From an uncultured Victivallales bacterium (GTDB taxonomy: Bacteria; Verrucomicrobiota; Lentisphaeria; Victivallales; UBA1829), in the NCBI GenBank assembly GCA_944391115.1, contig CALXSJ010000001.1, forward strand, positions 191,169-255,168: a stretch of DNA of 64,000 nt, read 5' to 3'. A program made the translations under genes and the position numbers. This document shows, piece by piece, positions 35,920 to 43,419 of this stretch (position 1 is the stretch's first letter; each line of letters starts with the position of its first letter). Below the pieces are notes generated by a model. The model did not search any database. It had not been told where the DNA came from and saw nothing but the letters and a program-made list of their open reading frames with translations.

Positions 35920-37008
35920 TCAGATTCTGTTTTCCGCATCCGGAAACGGCGGGCGGATGATGCCGCGGTCGGTGATGAACGCGCGGATCAGCTCCTGCGG
36001 CGTGACATCGAAGGCCGGATTGCAGACTTTCACGCCTGCCGGCGCGGTTTGTTTTCCGGAAAACTCCGTGACCTCGCGCGGATCGCGCTGCTCAATCGGA
36101 ATTTCAGATCCGTCCTTCAGACTCAGGTCGAACGTGGAGTAGGGGGCCGCCACATAGAACGGAATATGATGGTAATACGCAAGAATCGCCGTTCCGCAGG
36201 TTCCGATTTTGTTGGCGGTGTCTCCGTTTGCCGCGATCCGGTCCGCGCCGACGATGACGGCCTGGATCCGGCCTTCCCGCATGAGCTGTGCCGCCATGTT
36301 GTCGCAAAGAACCGTCACATCCGCGCCCGCACGCTGAAGTTCCCATGCCGTCAGGCGCGATCCCTGAAACAGCGGGCGTGTTTCGTCCGCATAGACCTTG
36401 ATCCGCATGCCCTTCCGCATTGCGGCATAAATCGGGGCGAGGGCGGTGCCGCATCCGCCAGTGGCGAGAGCTCCCGCGTTGCAGTGCGTGAGAATACCCA
36501 TGCCGTCATGAAGCAGGCCTGCGCCGTATTCGCCGATCCGGTCGCAGAGCGCAATGTCCTCTTCCAGAATTCCGAGCGCCTCTTTCAGCAGTTCTCTCTT
36601 CAGTTCCGGAACCGGAAGCGTCTGCCTTTTTTCCAGATGATTCATGCAGCGGTTCAGCGCCCAGGAAAGATTGACCGCTGTCGGGCGCGAGGTCCCGAGC
36701 CGTTCGGAATATTCCCGCAGCCGGCGGAAAAAATCTTCCGTATTTTCCGCTGCGATTCTTCCGGCGGCCGCTGCAAGTGCGAGTCCCGCTGCGCAGCCGA
36801 TTGCGGGCGCTCCGCGCACGGCGAGCGTCTGAATGGCTTCACAGGCATCCTCGATGGAGTCGATATCCAGGTAGACAAGCGATTCCGGAAGTTTGCGCTG
36901 GTCGATGATCCGGAGTCTGCCTCCGGTGAGATCCGTTTGTTCCGTCCATTGAAAATGGGCGGAACCGTCCGGCGCAAGCCAGGAGACGGTGTCGATGATG
37001 CTACTCAT
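35920..37008 (-). CDS. mtnA: S-methyl-5-thioribose-1-phosphate isomerase
   Basis: Isomerises methylthioribose-1-phosphate to methylthioribulose-1-phosphate in methionine salvage. The 362 residues are usual. Catalytic Cys in GILTHCNAGALAT and Asp in IVGADRIAANGDTANKIGT are present, along with LAVRGAPAIGCAAGLAL. The ATG at 37008 follows GGAGGAGGAGG and overlaps the end of the upstream gene by 8 bases; a long frame upstream of it is discarded. No other salvage gene lies in the window, and the neighbours are envelope genes. The paralogue eIF2B-like proteins lack this full set, so mtnA is favoured. Confidence 0.94.
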   Translation of the reverse strand: MSSIIDTVSWLAPDGSAHFQWTEQTDLTGGRLRIIDQRKLPESLVYLDIDSIEDACEAIQTLAVRGAPAIGCAAGLALAAAAGRIAAENTEDFFRRLREYSERLGTSRPTAVNLSWALNRCMNHLEKRQTLPVPELKRELLKEALGILEEDIALCDRIGEYGAGLLHDGMGILTHCNAGALATGGCGTALAPIYAAMRKGMRIKVYADETRPLFQGSRLTAWELQRAGADVTVLCDNMAAQLMREGRIQAVIVGADRIAANGDTANKIGTCGTAILAYYHHIPFYVAAPYSTFDLSLKDGSEIPIEQRDPREVTEFSGKQTAPAGVKVCNPAFDVTPQELIRAFITDRGIIRPPFPDAENRI

Positions 37009-37981
37009 CCTCCTCCTCCGCCTGGTCCAGAATGCTTTTGCCTTCCGTGATGTCCTTGACATTCTCCTCCATCGCTGTGCGGATGAAGGGCAGTTCCTTG
37101 ATTTCCTCGTAATCCAGATCGCGGCGCGCCGCACGGCCTCCGTCGACGATCACGGTGCCCAGCTCCCTGTTGACGACCAGGCGCGGCGTGGTGTTCGTCT
37201 TGATTCTGACGTCGCGCTTCTCCAGTTTCCCGTTTGTGTCGAACTGGTAATAGATGTATACTTTCGGGCTTGCCGCCGCAATGATGTTGAGTCTGCTCAT
37301 ATCGTCAATGGCGCAGCGCGGCGCAAGATTCCGTCCGAGATCCAGCGCGATTTTCCGGACCATGTAAACCCGTTCCTCGTCCTCGATCATCAGGGCGTGG
37401 AAAAAGGCCCGTCCGGTGTTGTAGGAGAGGATGCTGTATTTTCTCGTTTCAATCATCTCGCTTTTATTGTTTCTGCTTGCCGTGCCGATTTTCGGGATCC
37501 CGACCGAAGATTCCCAGATCGTAAGACCTTTCACCACGGAAAAATGAGTCTGGTTGGAACCGTATTCGGCTTTCAGCTGGGGATGGGAGAGAATGGCGCG
37601 GATGGAATAGTGCCCGAGCGGTTTGAGGTTGTAGTAATTGGAAACGTTGAACGTGAATGTGCGCGCGGCTCCGGGCTGGAGAATGACGCCGCGCATGGTC
37701 GGATATTCGCTTCCGAGAAGGGACGCATACTGATTGCGTCCCGGCGCATTGATCTCGAAGCGCAGACGGCCCCGCAAACCCTCGTTTTCGCCGAAGGCGA
37801 GCGGATGTCCGCTGACATTGCGCATGGACACCCGCAGATAGACCGGTTCATACTGCAGATAGTTCAGCTGGGAGATTTCCACCGTCAAAGCCACCTGGGC
37901 GGAAGCGCGGAAGGAAAACAGGAAAAAAACTGCCGGCAGAAAAACGGCAATTGCGGCGGCGTTCATTCGGAACAATCTCAT
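37001..37981 (-). CDS. Secreted beta-rich protein of unknown function
   Basis: Unrecognised 326-residue protein. A signal peptide (AIAVFLPAVFFLFSFRASAQ) is followed by an Ig-like or transglutaminase-accessory-like beta domain (VEISQLNYLQYEPVYLRV, then FTFNVSNYYNLKPLGHYSIR), and a C-terminal acidic tail (AEEEDE). There is no catalytic motif or lipobox. It overlaps the GT9 gene by 4 bases and mtnA by 8, so it is translated with both. A periplasmic role in envelope assembly is inferred only from neighbours. Confidence 0.75.
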   Translation of the reverse strand: MRLFRMNAAAIAVFLPAVFFLFSFRASAQVALTVEISQLNYLQYEPVYLRVSMRNVSGHPLAFGENEGLRGRLRFEINAPGRNQYASLLGSEYPTMRGVILQPGAARTFTFNVSNYYNLKPLGHYSIRAILSHPQLKAEYGSNQTHFSVVKGLTIWESSVGIPKIGTASRNNKSEMIETRKYSILSYNTGRAFFHALMIEDEERVYMVRKIALDLGRNLAPRCAIDDMSRLNIIAAASPKVYIYYQFDTNGKLEKRDVRIKTNTTPRLVVNRELGTVIVDGGRAARRDLDYEEIKELPFIRTAMEENVKDITEGKSILDQAEEEDE

Positions 37982-39048
37982 GATTTCTTACTCCTTCCCG
38001 TCAACTCCAGGGCGGAGCCGACAACTTCTCCGGCTGATATGGAACGATGACACAATATGTCCGGACACGATTTCCTGAAGCATTTGATGCAATCCAGCTT
38101 CGGCTGGAAAACCTTTTTCCTTTTGCAGTAGGGCCCTGTCAATTCCGGATAAGTCGGTCCGAAAAGAGCCAGAACCGCCGTTCCCGCCGCAGCCGCGATA
38201 TGCATCGGTCCGCTGTCGTTGCAGAGAAGGAGATCCGCCATCCGGATCAGTTCGACCAGTTCGCCGAGATCCGTCTTTCCGCAGAGATCCAGAACTGCAA
38301 TGCCGTTTCCCGCCGCCTCCTTCAATTTTTCCGCCGGTTCTTTTTCCGCCGGGGAGCCGAGCAGCAGAAATACGGCGTCGCCGCAGCGGGCGGCGATTCC
38401 GCGCATGACCTCGGCAAAAAACTCCGGAGGCCACTGTTTCGTCTCCCATCGCGCACCGGGCGCAACGGCGATCAGAAGCGTTTCCGGTTTTCCTTCAAAG
38501 CCCGCTTCTTTCAAAAGTTTTTCCGCATTTTCCTTTTTTCCCGTCAGAACGGGGAGTTCGAAATCCGGATTTGCGTCTTCCACTCCCGGGATCCCGCGGA
38601 TCATGGCGCAGTTGCGTTCCACCGCATGGAGGACATCCTCCGGCCAGGAAAGTTTTTTCGTGTAGCAGAGTTTCGCCAGTTTTTCCTTTCCGGTTGCCGG
38701 TCCGTAGTACTCCCTTGCCGCCGCCAGACGCGCCGTCAACGCGCTCCGCATCAGCCCCTGAAGGTCGATGACCGCGTCATAGCGTCTTTTCCGGATCTCC
38801 TTCCGGAGCGAGAGGAACGCGGGAAGGAAAGTCTTCAGTTTTCCCAGCTCCCTGCGGCGGAAAAGAATTCGGCGGTCAATTCCCGGCATATAGTCAAGCA
38901 GGCCTTCGAAAGCCGGATTGACCACCCAGTCCAGAACCGCGTCCGGATATGCCCTGCGCAATGCCGCAACCGCCGGGAAGGCGTGAAGAATATCCCCCAG
39001 ACTGCTGGGTTTGACAATCAGAAACCTTTTATTCCTCAGGGCCTCCAC
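37978..39048 (-). CDS. Glycosyltransferase family 9 (ADP-heptose:LPS heptosyltransferase-like)
   Basis: 356 residues. GT9 signature features: FLIVKPSSLGDILHAFPAV at the start, VDLQGLMRSALTARLA pattern near 95, APGARWETKQWPPEFFAEV, and LLCNDSGPMHIAAAAGTAV plus ALFGPTYPELTGPY near 280. In Gram-negatives GT9 enzymes add heptose to the Kdo of LPS core; the acceptor here is not proven. A Cys-rich C-terminus (CIKCFRKSCPDILC) is common in this family. The start is 3 bases from the phosphoesterase stop, and the end overlaps the next gene by ATGA. Confidence 0.92.
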   Translation of the reverse strand: MEALRNKRFLIVKPSSLGDILHAFPAVAALRRAYPDAVLDWVVNPAFEGLLDYMPGIDRRILFRRRELGKLKTFLPAFLSLRKEIRKRRYDAVIDLQGLMRSALTARLAAAREYYGPATGKEKLAKLCYTKKLSWPEDVLHAVERNCAMIRGIPGVEDANPDFELPVLTGKKENAEKLLKEAGFEGKPETLLIAVAPGARWETKQWPPEFFAEVMRGIAARCGDAVFLLLGSPAEKEPAEKLKEAAGNGIAVLDLCGKTDLGELVELIRMADLLLCNDSGPMHIAAAAGTAVLALFGPTYPELTGPYCKRKKVFQPKLDCIKCFRKSCPDILCHRSISAGEVVGSALELTGRSKKS

Positions 39049-39051
39049 CGG

Positions 39052-39861
39052 TCAGCTCCCGCGTTCGAGGCGCGAGGCGAGCCTTTCCGGCAGCTGTGCC
39101 GCGAGAATCTTCTCCTGTGTGGTGCGGATGTCATAGGGAAGACGGTAACGCGTGACCCGTTTCTCCTCCGAATCGTAAACGGCGAAGGAGGCGCGCGGAT
39201 CCTTGTTGCGCGGCTGTCCGATGCTGCCGACGTTCAGGAGATATTTGTAACCGGTGATAAGCTCCACTTCAATGGAGTCGGCTTCATACGGATTGATGAC
39301 CGCCCCGTCTTCGGGACGTGCGACCCATTCCTTGATCTCATCGATCTGACGTTCGGAATGAAGGGTGATCGGTTTCTTGCAGAATCCGACGGGAACATGG
39401 GAGTGCCCGCAGAAGCAGACCTGCGTGAACTGATAGGCGAAATTGTCTGCCGCGTGATGAACGTCGAAAATGTAGCCCCAGGCGTCGGGACTGTCCAGCG
39501 TGGCATGCACGGCGGTAATGGAAGTGCCTTTGACTGTGAGGCGCATCGGCAGGGAGGAGAGCCATGCCCGGTCCTCATAGGTCAGCTGCGCCTTGGTCCA
39601 GAGCACCGCCGTCCGGGCGTGCGGATTGAATCCTTCCATGACTTCGTCGTTGTTTGAGGCGTATTCGTCATGATTTCCCTTGACGACACCCGCCAGGGGC
39701 AGAGTCCGGATGAGATCCAGGCATTCCTTCGGATTCGCATTGTAGCCGACAATATCCCCCAGACAGACATATTGATCCACCTCAAGCTGGGCGCATTTCC
39801 GCAGAACGACTGTAAAAGCCTCCAGATTTCCATGGATGTCACTTAAGATTGCGTACTTCAT
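39052..39861 (-). CDS. Calcineurin-like metallophosphoesterase
   Basis: 269 residues with the complete metal-binding set: DIHGN (8-12), GDIVGYNANP, GNHDEYAS, HATLDSP and GHSHVPV. This is the YfcE/ApaH-like or UDP-2,3-diacylglucosamine pyrophosphatase-like group, acting on phosphoesters or nucleotides in the cytosol; the substrate is unknown. Gene position at the head of an operon with an LPS glycosyltransferase keeps a lipid A step possible, but length and motifs suggest the general phosphodiesterase branch. Promoter at 39929-39956. Confidence 0.9.
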   Translation of the reverse strand: MKYAILSDIHGNLEAFTVVLRKCAQLEVDQYVCLGDIVGYNANPKECLDLIRTLPLAGVVKGNHDEYASNNDEVMEGFNPHARTAVLWTKAQLTYEDRAWLSSLPMRLTVKGTSITAVHATLDSPDAWGYIFDVHHAADNFAYQFTQVCFCGHSHVPVGFCKKPITLHSERQIDEIKEWVARPEDGAVINPYEADSIEVELITGYKYLLNVGSIGQPRNKDPRASFAVYDSEEKRVTRYRLPYDIRTTQEKILAAQLPERLASRLERGS

Positions 39862-39928
39862 CTTAACTCTTCCCGCATCCCATACAATTCAAAATTTTAT
39901 GACAAACATCCGCAGTACAATGTTATGC

Positions 39929-39956
39929 AATATACCCGTTTTTTGATAAATCGCAA
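39929..39956 (-). promoter_or_regulatory. Promoter of the phosphoesterase-GT9-mtnA-Aas operon
   Basis: TTGCGA (39956-39951), 16-base spacer, TATATT (39934-39929), reading leftward; leader about 60 bases. Confidence 0.6.
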
Positions 39957-39988
39957 GCCGGATATTGCCTGATTCCGGCTTTTTTTTG
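39956..39988 (+). terminator. Plus-oriented intrinsic terminator between minus-strand genes
   Basis: AAGCCGG (39955-39961) and CCGGCTT (39974-39980) pair around a 12-base loop, followed on the plus strand by TTTTTTT. On the minus strand, the direction of uppP, no U run follows. Its purpose is unclear; it overlaps the upstream edge of the phosphoesterase promoter. Confidence 0.5.
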
Positions 39989-40044
39989 GGCCGGATGCGG
40001 ACAACAGGGCGACTTCCGGTGCGAGCCGGCGGAAACGTGCACTT

Positions 40045-40863
40045 TCAGGAATGCTTCAGGTAGAAATAAGCGAATACGAGAATGCCGAGAATGATGCGGT
40101 AATAGCCGAATCCCCGGAAGTCCCGGGTGCGGATGTAGTTCATCAGCCATGCGATAACCGCCAGCGCCACGAAAAAAGAGACCAGAAAACCGATTCCGAG
40201 CGCTCCCCATTCCGGTGCGCTCATGCTTCCTCCGTGTTTGAGCAGGCTGTATCCGGATGCGGCGGTCATGGTTGGAATCGCCAGAAAAAAGGAGTATTCC
40301 GCCGCAAGGGTGCGCGATGCTCCGAGGGCCAGTCCTCCGATGATCGTTGATGCCGAGCGCGAGACTCCCGGGACCATGGCGATGCATTGAATGAAGCCGA
40401 TCAGCACGGCGCGTTTCCAGGACAGTTCATGAAAGGTTTCAATCGGATGCTCCTTCCGGCACCATGCCTCGACTTTGATGAGGATGAGTCCGCCCGCCAG
40501 CAGCGCGCCCGCCACGACGAAAGGGCTTTCCTGCAGTTTCTCAATCAGCGGAGCGGCCAGAAATCCGACGATCAGAATCGGAAAGACGCCGGCAAGTGTC
40601 TTGAACCAGATTTCCAGCGTGTCGCGGCGCACTTTCGCGTCGGAGAACATGGTCATGGGAATCAGTTTCCGGTGAAAGTAGATGACGACGGCAAGGATTG
40701 AGCCGAACTGAATCACGACGTTGAACATCTTGGAGAACGGACCATCGGCCATGTGCAGAAACTGGTCGACGATAATCAGATGCCCCGTGCTGCTGATGGG
40801 CAGAAATTCGGTGACCCCCTGCACAATGCCGAGGACGGCGGCTTTCCAGAACATGTCGGTCAT
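40045..40863 (-). CDS. uppP: Undecaprenyl-diphosphate phosphatase
   Basis: Integral membrane phosphatase that recycles undecaprenyl pyrophosphate to the monophosphate carrier for peptidoglycan and O-antigen; confers bacitracin resistance when overproduced. The 272 residues contain the two family motifs TEFLPISSTGHL and VPGVSRSASTIIGGL, and about eight membrane segments. The start overlaps the upstream lipoprotein gene by four bases (ATGA). Last gene of the minus-strand run beginning at 42379. Confidence 0.97.
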   Translation of the reverse strand: MTDMFWKAAVLGIVQGVTEFLPISSTGHLIIVDQFLHMADGPFSKMFNVVIQFGSILAVVIYFHRKLIPMTMFSDAKVRRDTLEIWFKTLAGVFPILIVGFLAAPLIEKLQESPFVVAGALLAGGLILIKVEAWCRKEHPIETFHELSWKRAVLIGFIQCIAMVPGVSRSASTIIGGLALGASRTLAAEYSFFLAIPTMTAASGYSLLKHGGSMSAPEWGALGIGFLVSFFVALAVIAWLMNYIRTRDFRGFGYYRIILGILVFAYFYLKHS

Positions 40864-41471
40864 GATTGCGGCGCGTCTTTCCCGCGTGTTTTTTCAATGG
40901 CGCGGATGTCTGCGAGGATCATCTGCGAGACCTTTGCGGCGGCGCGGCTCATGGCGTCTGCGAAGGCGCCGGGAGTGTCATCCGGCATTTTTTCCGTCAC
41001 GAGCACTGTGCGGGCGGCATATTTCTTTTCGCCGGAGGCTCCCCATGATATCATGTAACGGAGCCCGAGTTTCGCCTCCCCTTTGTCGGATTCGAAGATC
41101 AGAACCGTGCCTCCGAGATGATAAAGGTCATCCGCTTTGAGGGCGGAAGGAGAAGCCGTTTCCGTAGCATCGCGGTAGGCCAGACGCAGATATTTTGTCA
41201 GCAGAGGGCCGGGAGTCTGCGTCCATTTGTGGAATTCCAGACCGTGGATGATGTTGTCCCTGCCGCGGGCCGCCATGCGGAAACGTTCGTTTGTCATGGA
41301 GGAGAAAGGAGCCACTTCGATGCGGAACTCCGAGGCGCAGGGTTCCGGGATGCCCAGGTCATAATATAACGTTTCCGTATTGTCCGGAGTCGGGAAGATG
41401 CTGCATCCGCCCGCCGCGGCAAGCGCGGCGGGAAGAAGTATCCGGAACAGTCGTGCGGCTGAATGTTTCAT
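40860..41471 (-). CDS. ABC-type transport auxiliary lipoprotein (PqiC-like)
   Basis: 203 residues. Signal peptide with lipobox AAGGC, then the auxiliary-component pattern YYDLGIPEP, RIEVAPFSSMTNERFRM and WTQTPGPLLTKYLRLAY typical of the PqiC/MlaD-pathway accessory lipoprotein family that links an inner-membrane ABC/MCE system to the outer membrane. No MCE or ABC gene is adjacent. The ATG at 41471 has GGAG six bases upstream and starts the signal peptide; a start seven codons earlier would precede it. Confidence 0.75.
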   Translation of the reverse strand: MKHSAARLFRILLPAALAAAGGCSIFPTPDNTETLYYDLGIPEPCASEFRIEVAPFSSMTNERFRMAARGRDNIIHGLEFHKWTQTPGPLLTKYLRLAYRDATETASPSALKADDLYHLGGTVLIFESDKGEAKLGLRYMISWGASGEKKYAARTVLVTEKMPDDTPGAFADAMSRAAAKVSQMILADIRAIEKTRGKDAPQS

Positions 41472-41488
41472 GGACGCTCCGGACAAGG

Positions 41489-42379
41489 TCATCGGGATTG
41501 TGACGGAAGCTGCGGGATCTTGATGACCTGACCGACGCGCAGCTGCATGCTGGACGGAATCACTCCCTTGTTTGCTTCGGCGATCTGCCGGTAGTATTTG
41601 GGAGATCCGTAAATTTTTCTGGAGATTCCGATCAGCGTGTCCCCGGACTTGACCGTGTACGTGCCGAGGCGGGCCCCGGCTGTTCCGGCTGCGGCCGTTC
41701 CCGGTTTTGCCGCTGCGGTCTGTCCGGCTGCGGCTCCCGCGGTGTTACGGGAAGGCGCGGACGCCGTTGTCTGTCCGGACGGCTGTACCGCGGAAGCCGC
41801 CGGGTGCGTCTGGGCTGCGGAAGCGGCGGGAGTTTTCGGAGGCGCTGCGGGTGCACGCCGCTGATCGGCGATTTCGCGGAGACGCTGCTTCATCAGCTGA
41901 TTCTGATTTTCCAGCGCCTTGGAGTATTCCACATATTTATTCAAACGCTCTTTGGTTTTTTCGAGGTCTTCGTTCAATGCGGCATTGGCGGAGTTGTCCT
42001 TGTATTCCTCTTTGAGTTTTTCATACAGACGCTTTTTGGCAAGTTCGGTGAAACCGTTGATGTCGTCCGCGTTTGTCGTGTCGTTCGGCGCGAGTTCCAG
42101 ATATTTGCGGTAGTGATAGACCGCTTTCAGGGGCTCGTCCAGATTGTCTCCGTAAAGAGAGGCCAGACGGAAATGGGTTTCGGCGGATTTCGGGCAGATC
42201 GTCAGAAATTCCTCAAAATATTTGGCGGCCTCCAGATAGTTCCCTGCGTTTTTGGCGGTTCCCGCCTTGATGAAGAGCGGATGCGTTTTTTCCTTCCCGA
42301 CATAGTCTCCGCAGGAGGTCAGGATCACGGCGGAAGCGGCCGCAATTGCGGCCGACAGTAGAAATCCAGGTTTTCTCAT
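41489..42379 (-). CDS. LysM lipoprotein with TPR-like and coiled-coil regions
   Basis: 296 residues. Lipobox in SAVILTSCGDY; one TPR-like segment (~28-80, AGNYLEAAKYFEEFLTICP), a coiled coil (~120-165), a ~60-residue Ala/Pro/Thr low-complexity linker, and a C-terminal LysM domain (~240-290, YTVKSGDTLIGISRKIYG). It is probably an outer-membrane lipoprotein that binds peptidoglycan. The ATG at 42379 starts the signal peptide directly; the frame is open 80 codons further upstream but that part is not protein-like. First gene of the run to uppP; promoter at 42462-42489. Confidence 0.87.
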   Translation of the reverse strand: MRKPGFLLSAAIAAASAVILTSCGDYVGKEKTHPLFIKAGTAKNAGNYLEAAKYFEEFLTICPKSAETHFRLASLYGDNLDEPLKAVYHYRKYLELAPNDTTNADDINGFTELAKKRLYEKLKEEYKDNSANAALNEDLEKTKERLNKYVEYSKALENQNQLMKQRLREIADQRRAPAAPPKTPAASAAQTHPAASAVQPSGQTTASAPSRNTAGAAAGQTAAAKPGTAAAGTAGARLGTYTVKSGDTLIGISRKIYGSPKYYRQIAEANKGVIPSSMQLRVGQVIKIPQLPSQSR

Positions 42380-42461
42380 GGTTGGACAGCCCCTTGTAGT
42401 TTGGATTGATTGCGGAAACGGCTGATTGTCTGCGATGAACCGTTCTTCCGCGATATTGAGT

Positions 42462-42489
42462 AATATAACCGGAAAAACAGCGGAAACAA
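42462..42489 (-). promoter_or_regulatory. Promoter of the LysM lipoprotein-uppP operon
   Basis: TTGTTT (42489-42484), 16-base spacer, TATATT (42467-42462), reading leftward; leader about 75 bases. Confidence 0.45.
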
Positions 42490-42615
42490 ACCGGAAAGCC
42501 GCTCTTCGGAGATTTTTTCTCCCGAAATCAGGAAGGAGCGCCGGAAAAAGCGGAAAAGAGAATCCGGCGCGGACTGCTCTTCCGTAGCTGCCGCGGAAAT
42601 CCCGCGTTTTTCCAT

Positions 42616-42651
42616 ACAAAAAAGACCCCGCATCGTGGAAACGATGCGGGG
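42616..42651 (-). terminator. Intrinsic terminator of the minor pseudopilin operon
   Basis: A perfect 11-base-pair stem with a four-base loop (CCCCGCATCGT at 42626-42636 with its complement at 42641-42651) is followed on the minus strand by TCTTTTTTG. Confidence 0.9.
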
Positions 42652-42741
42652 CAACAACAAAGGAGAGAGTTGTTTATGAAGGCCATATTCGGGATTATGG
42701 CTTTCTATCAGGATAAGACAGCGGATTTCCGGAAAAGATCG

Positions 42742-43419
42742 TCACTGATCCGTATTTTTTTGAGATTTTTTCTCAAGAAGCCTTTTGCGCTGTTCCTCCC
42801 GTTCCTTTTTGACGCGTTCGTTGTATTCGCTTCTGCGGCGCCGGATGTTCGCGTTCCGGATTTTCACCAGCTGTTCGGCGGAAAGTCTCGGTTTTCTTTT
42901 CTTCAGGAATGCCAGACACGCCGCCTGCTGTTTTTTGAAGGCCTCCAGCGCGGCGGCATACCGCTTCTGATTCTGCTGCTGAAGAGCCAGGGAAAATTCC
43001 GTCGCCACAGGTCTGAACCCGTTCAACAGTTCGGCATAAGCCTTGTACCAGCGCATCGGGACCTTTGAAACTTCTTCGAGATCCGGATTTCCCATCATCG
43101 CCATAAAAGGGAAGAGATAGCGGCTGACGTACAGGCTGGTGAACATATTGGAATCCTGGTTCATTTCCTCAAGCTTTTCCGGAAGGCGCTTCTGAAGAAG
43201 CCTTTTTTGAATTTTGTCATCCAGGACATTGGATACATAACTCATGCTGATGGACGGTTTTCTCGGATCGAAGCGCAGACGCGCCATTTCATCCGTTCTT
43301 GTTTTTGCCGCCGCGGAGCGGTCCGTTTTTGTCCGGCCGGAATTCTGATTCGTCTGGGCGCAGAGAGAGCCGAGTGCCAGAAAGGCGGCGAGAAAGACGA
43401 CTAGATATTTATTCCGCAT
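42742..43419 (-). CDS. Secreted basic helical protein of unknown function
   Basis: Unrecognised 225-residue protein with a signal peptide (MRNKYLVVFLAAFLALGSLC). The mature part is helical and highly charged: a middle segment around FTSLYVSRYLFPFMAMMGNP and a C-terminal Arg/Lys/Glu-rich coiled coil (REEQRKRLLEKKSQK). It overlaps the 992-residue pseudopilin-like gene by 11 bases and ends the operon, so it is likely an exported partner of the pseudopilins. Confidence 0.75.
   Translation of the reverse strand: MRNKYLVVFLAAFLALGSLCAQTNQNSGRTKTDRSAAAKTRTDEMARLRFDPRKPSISMSYVSNVLDDKIQKRLLQKRLPEKLEEMNQDSNMFTSLYVSRYLFPFMAMMGNPDLEEVSKVPMRWYKAYAELLNGFRPVATEFSLALQQQNQKRYAAALEAFKKQQAACLAFLKKRKPRLSAEQLVKIRNANIRRRRSEYNERVKKEREEQRKRLLEKKSQKNTDQ

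Larger units (their letters stand above)
42380..42741. other. Gene-free region with divergent signals between two minus-strand operons
   Basis: 362 bases with no supported gene. It holds the LysM operon promoter (42462-42489) and the terminator of the pseudopilin operon (42616-42651). On the plus strand AACAAC-AAAGGAGAGA-GTTGTT at 42654-42675 places a Shine-Dalgarno-like run in a small hairpin loop before an ATG at 42676. That frame runs antisense into the 225-residue gene and shows no protein family, so it is not called. Confidence 0.6.

Noticed and set aside
42676-43068. Plus-strand open frame with a Shine-Dalgarno-like run in a hairpin loop
   Set aside because: Runs antisense through a secreted-protein gene, no family; the hairpin is probably chance near a strong terminator.
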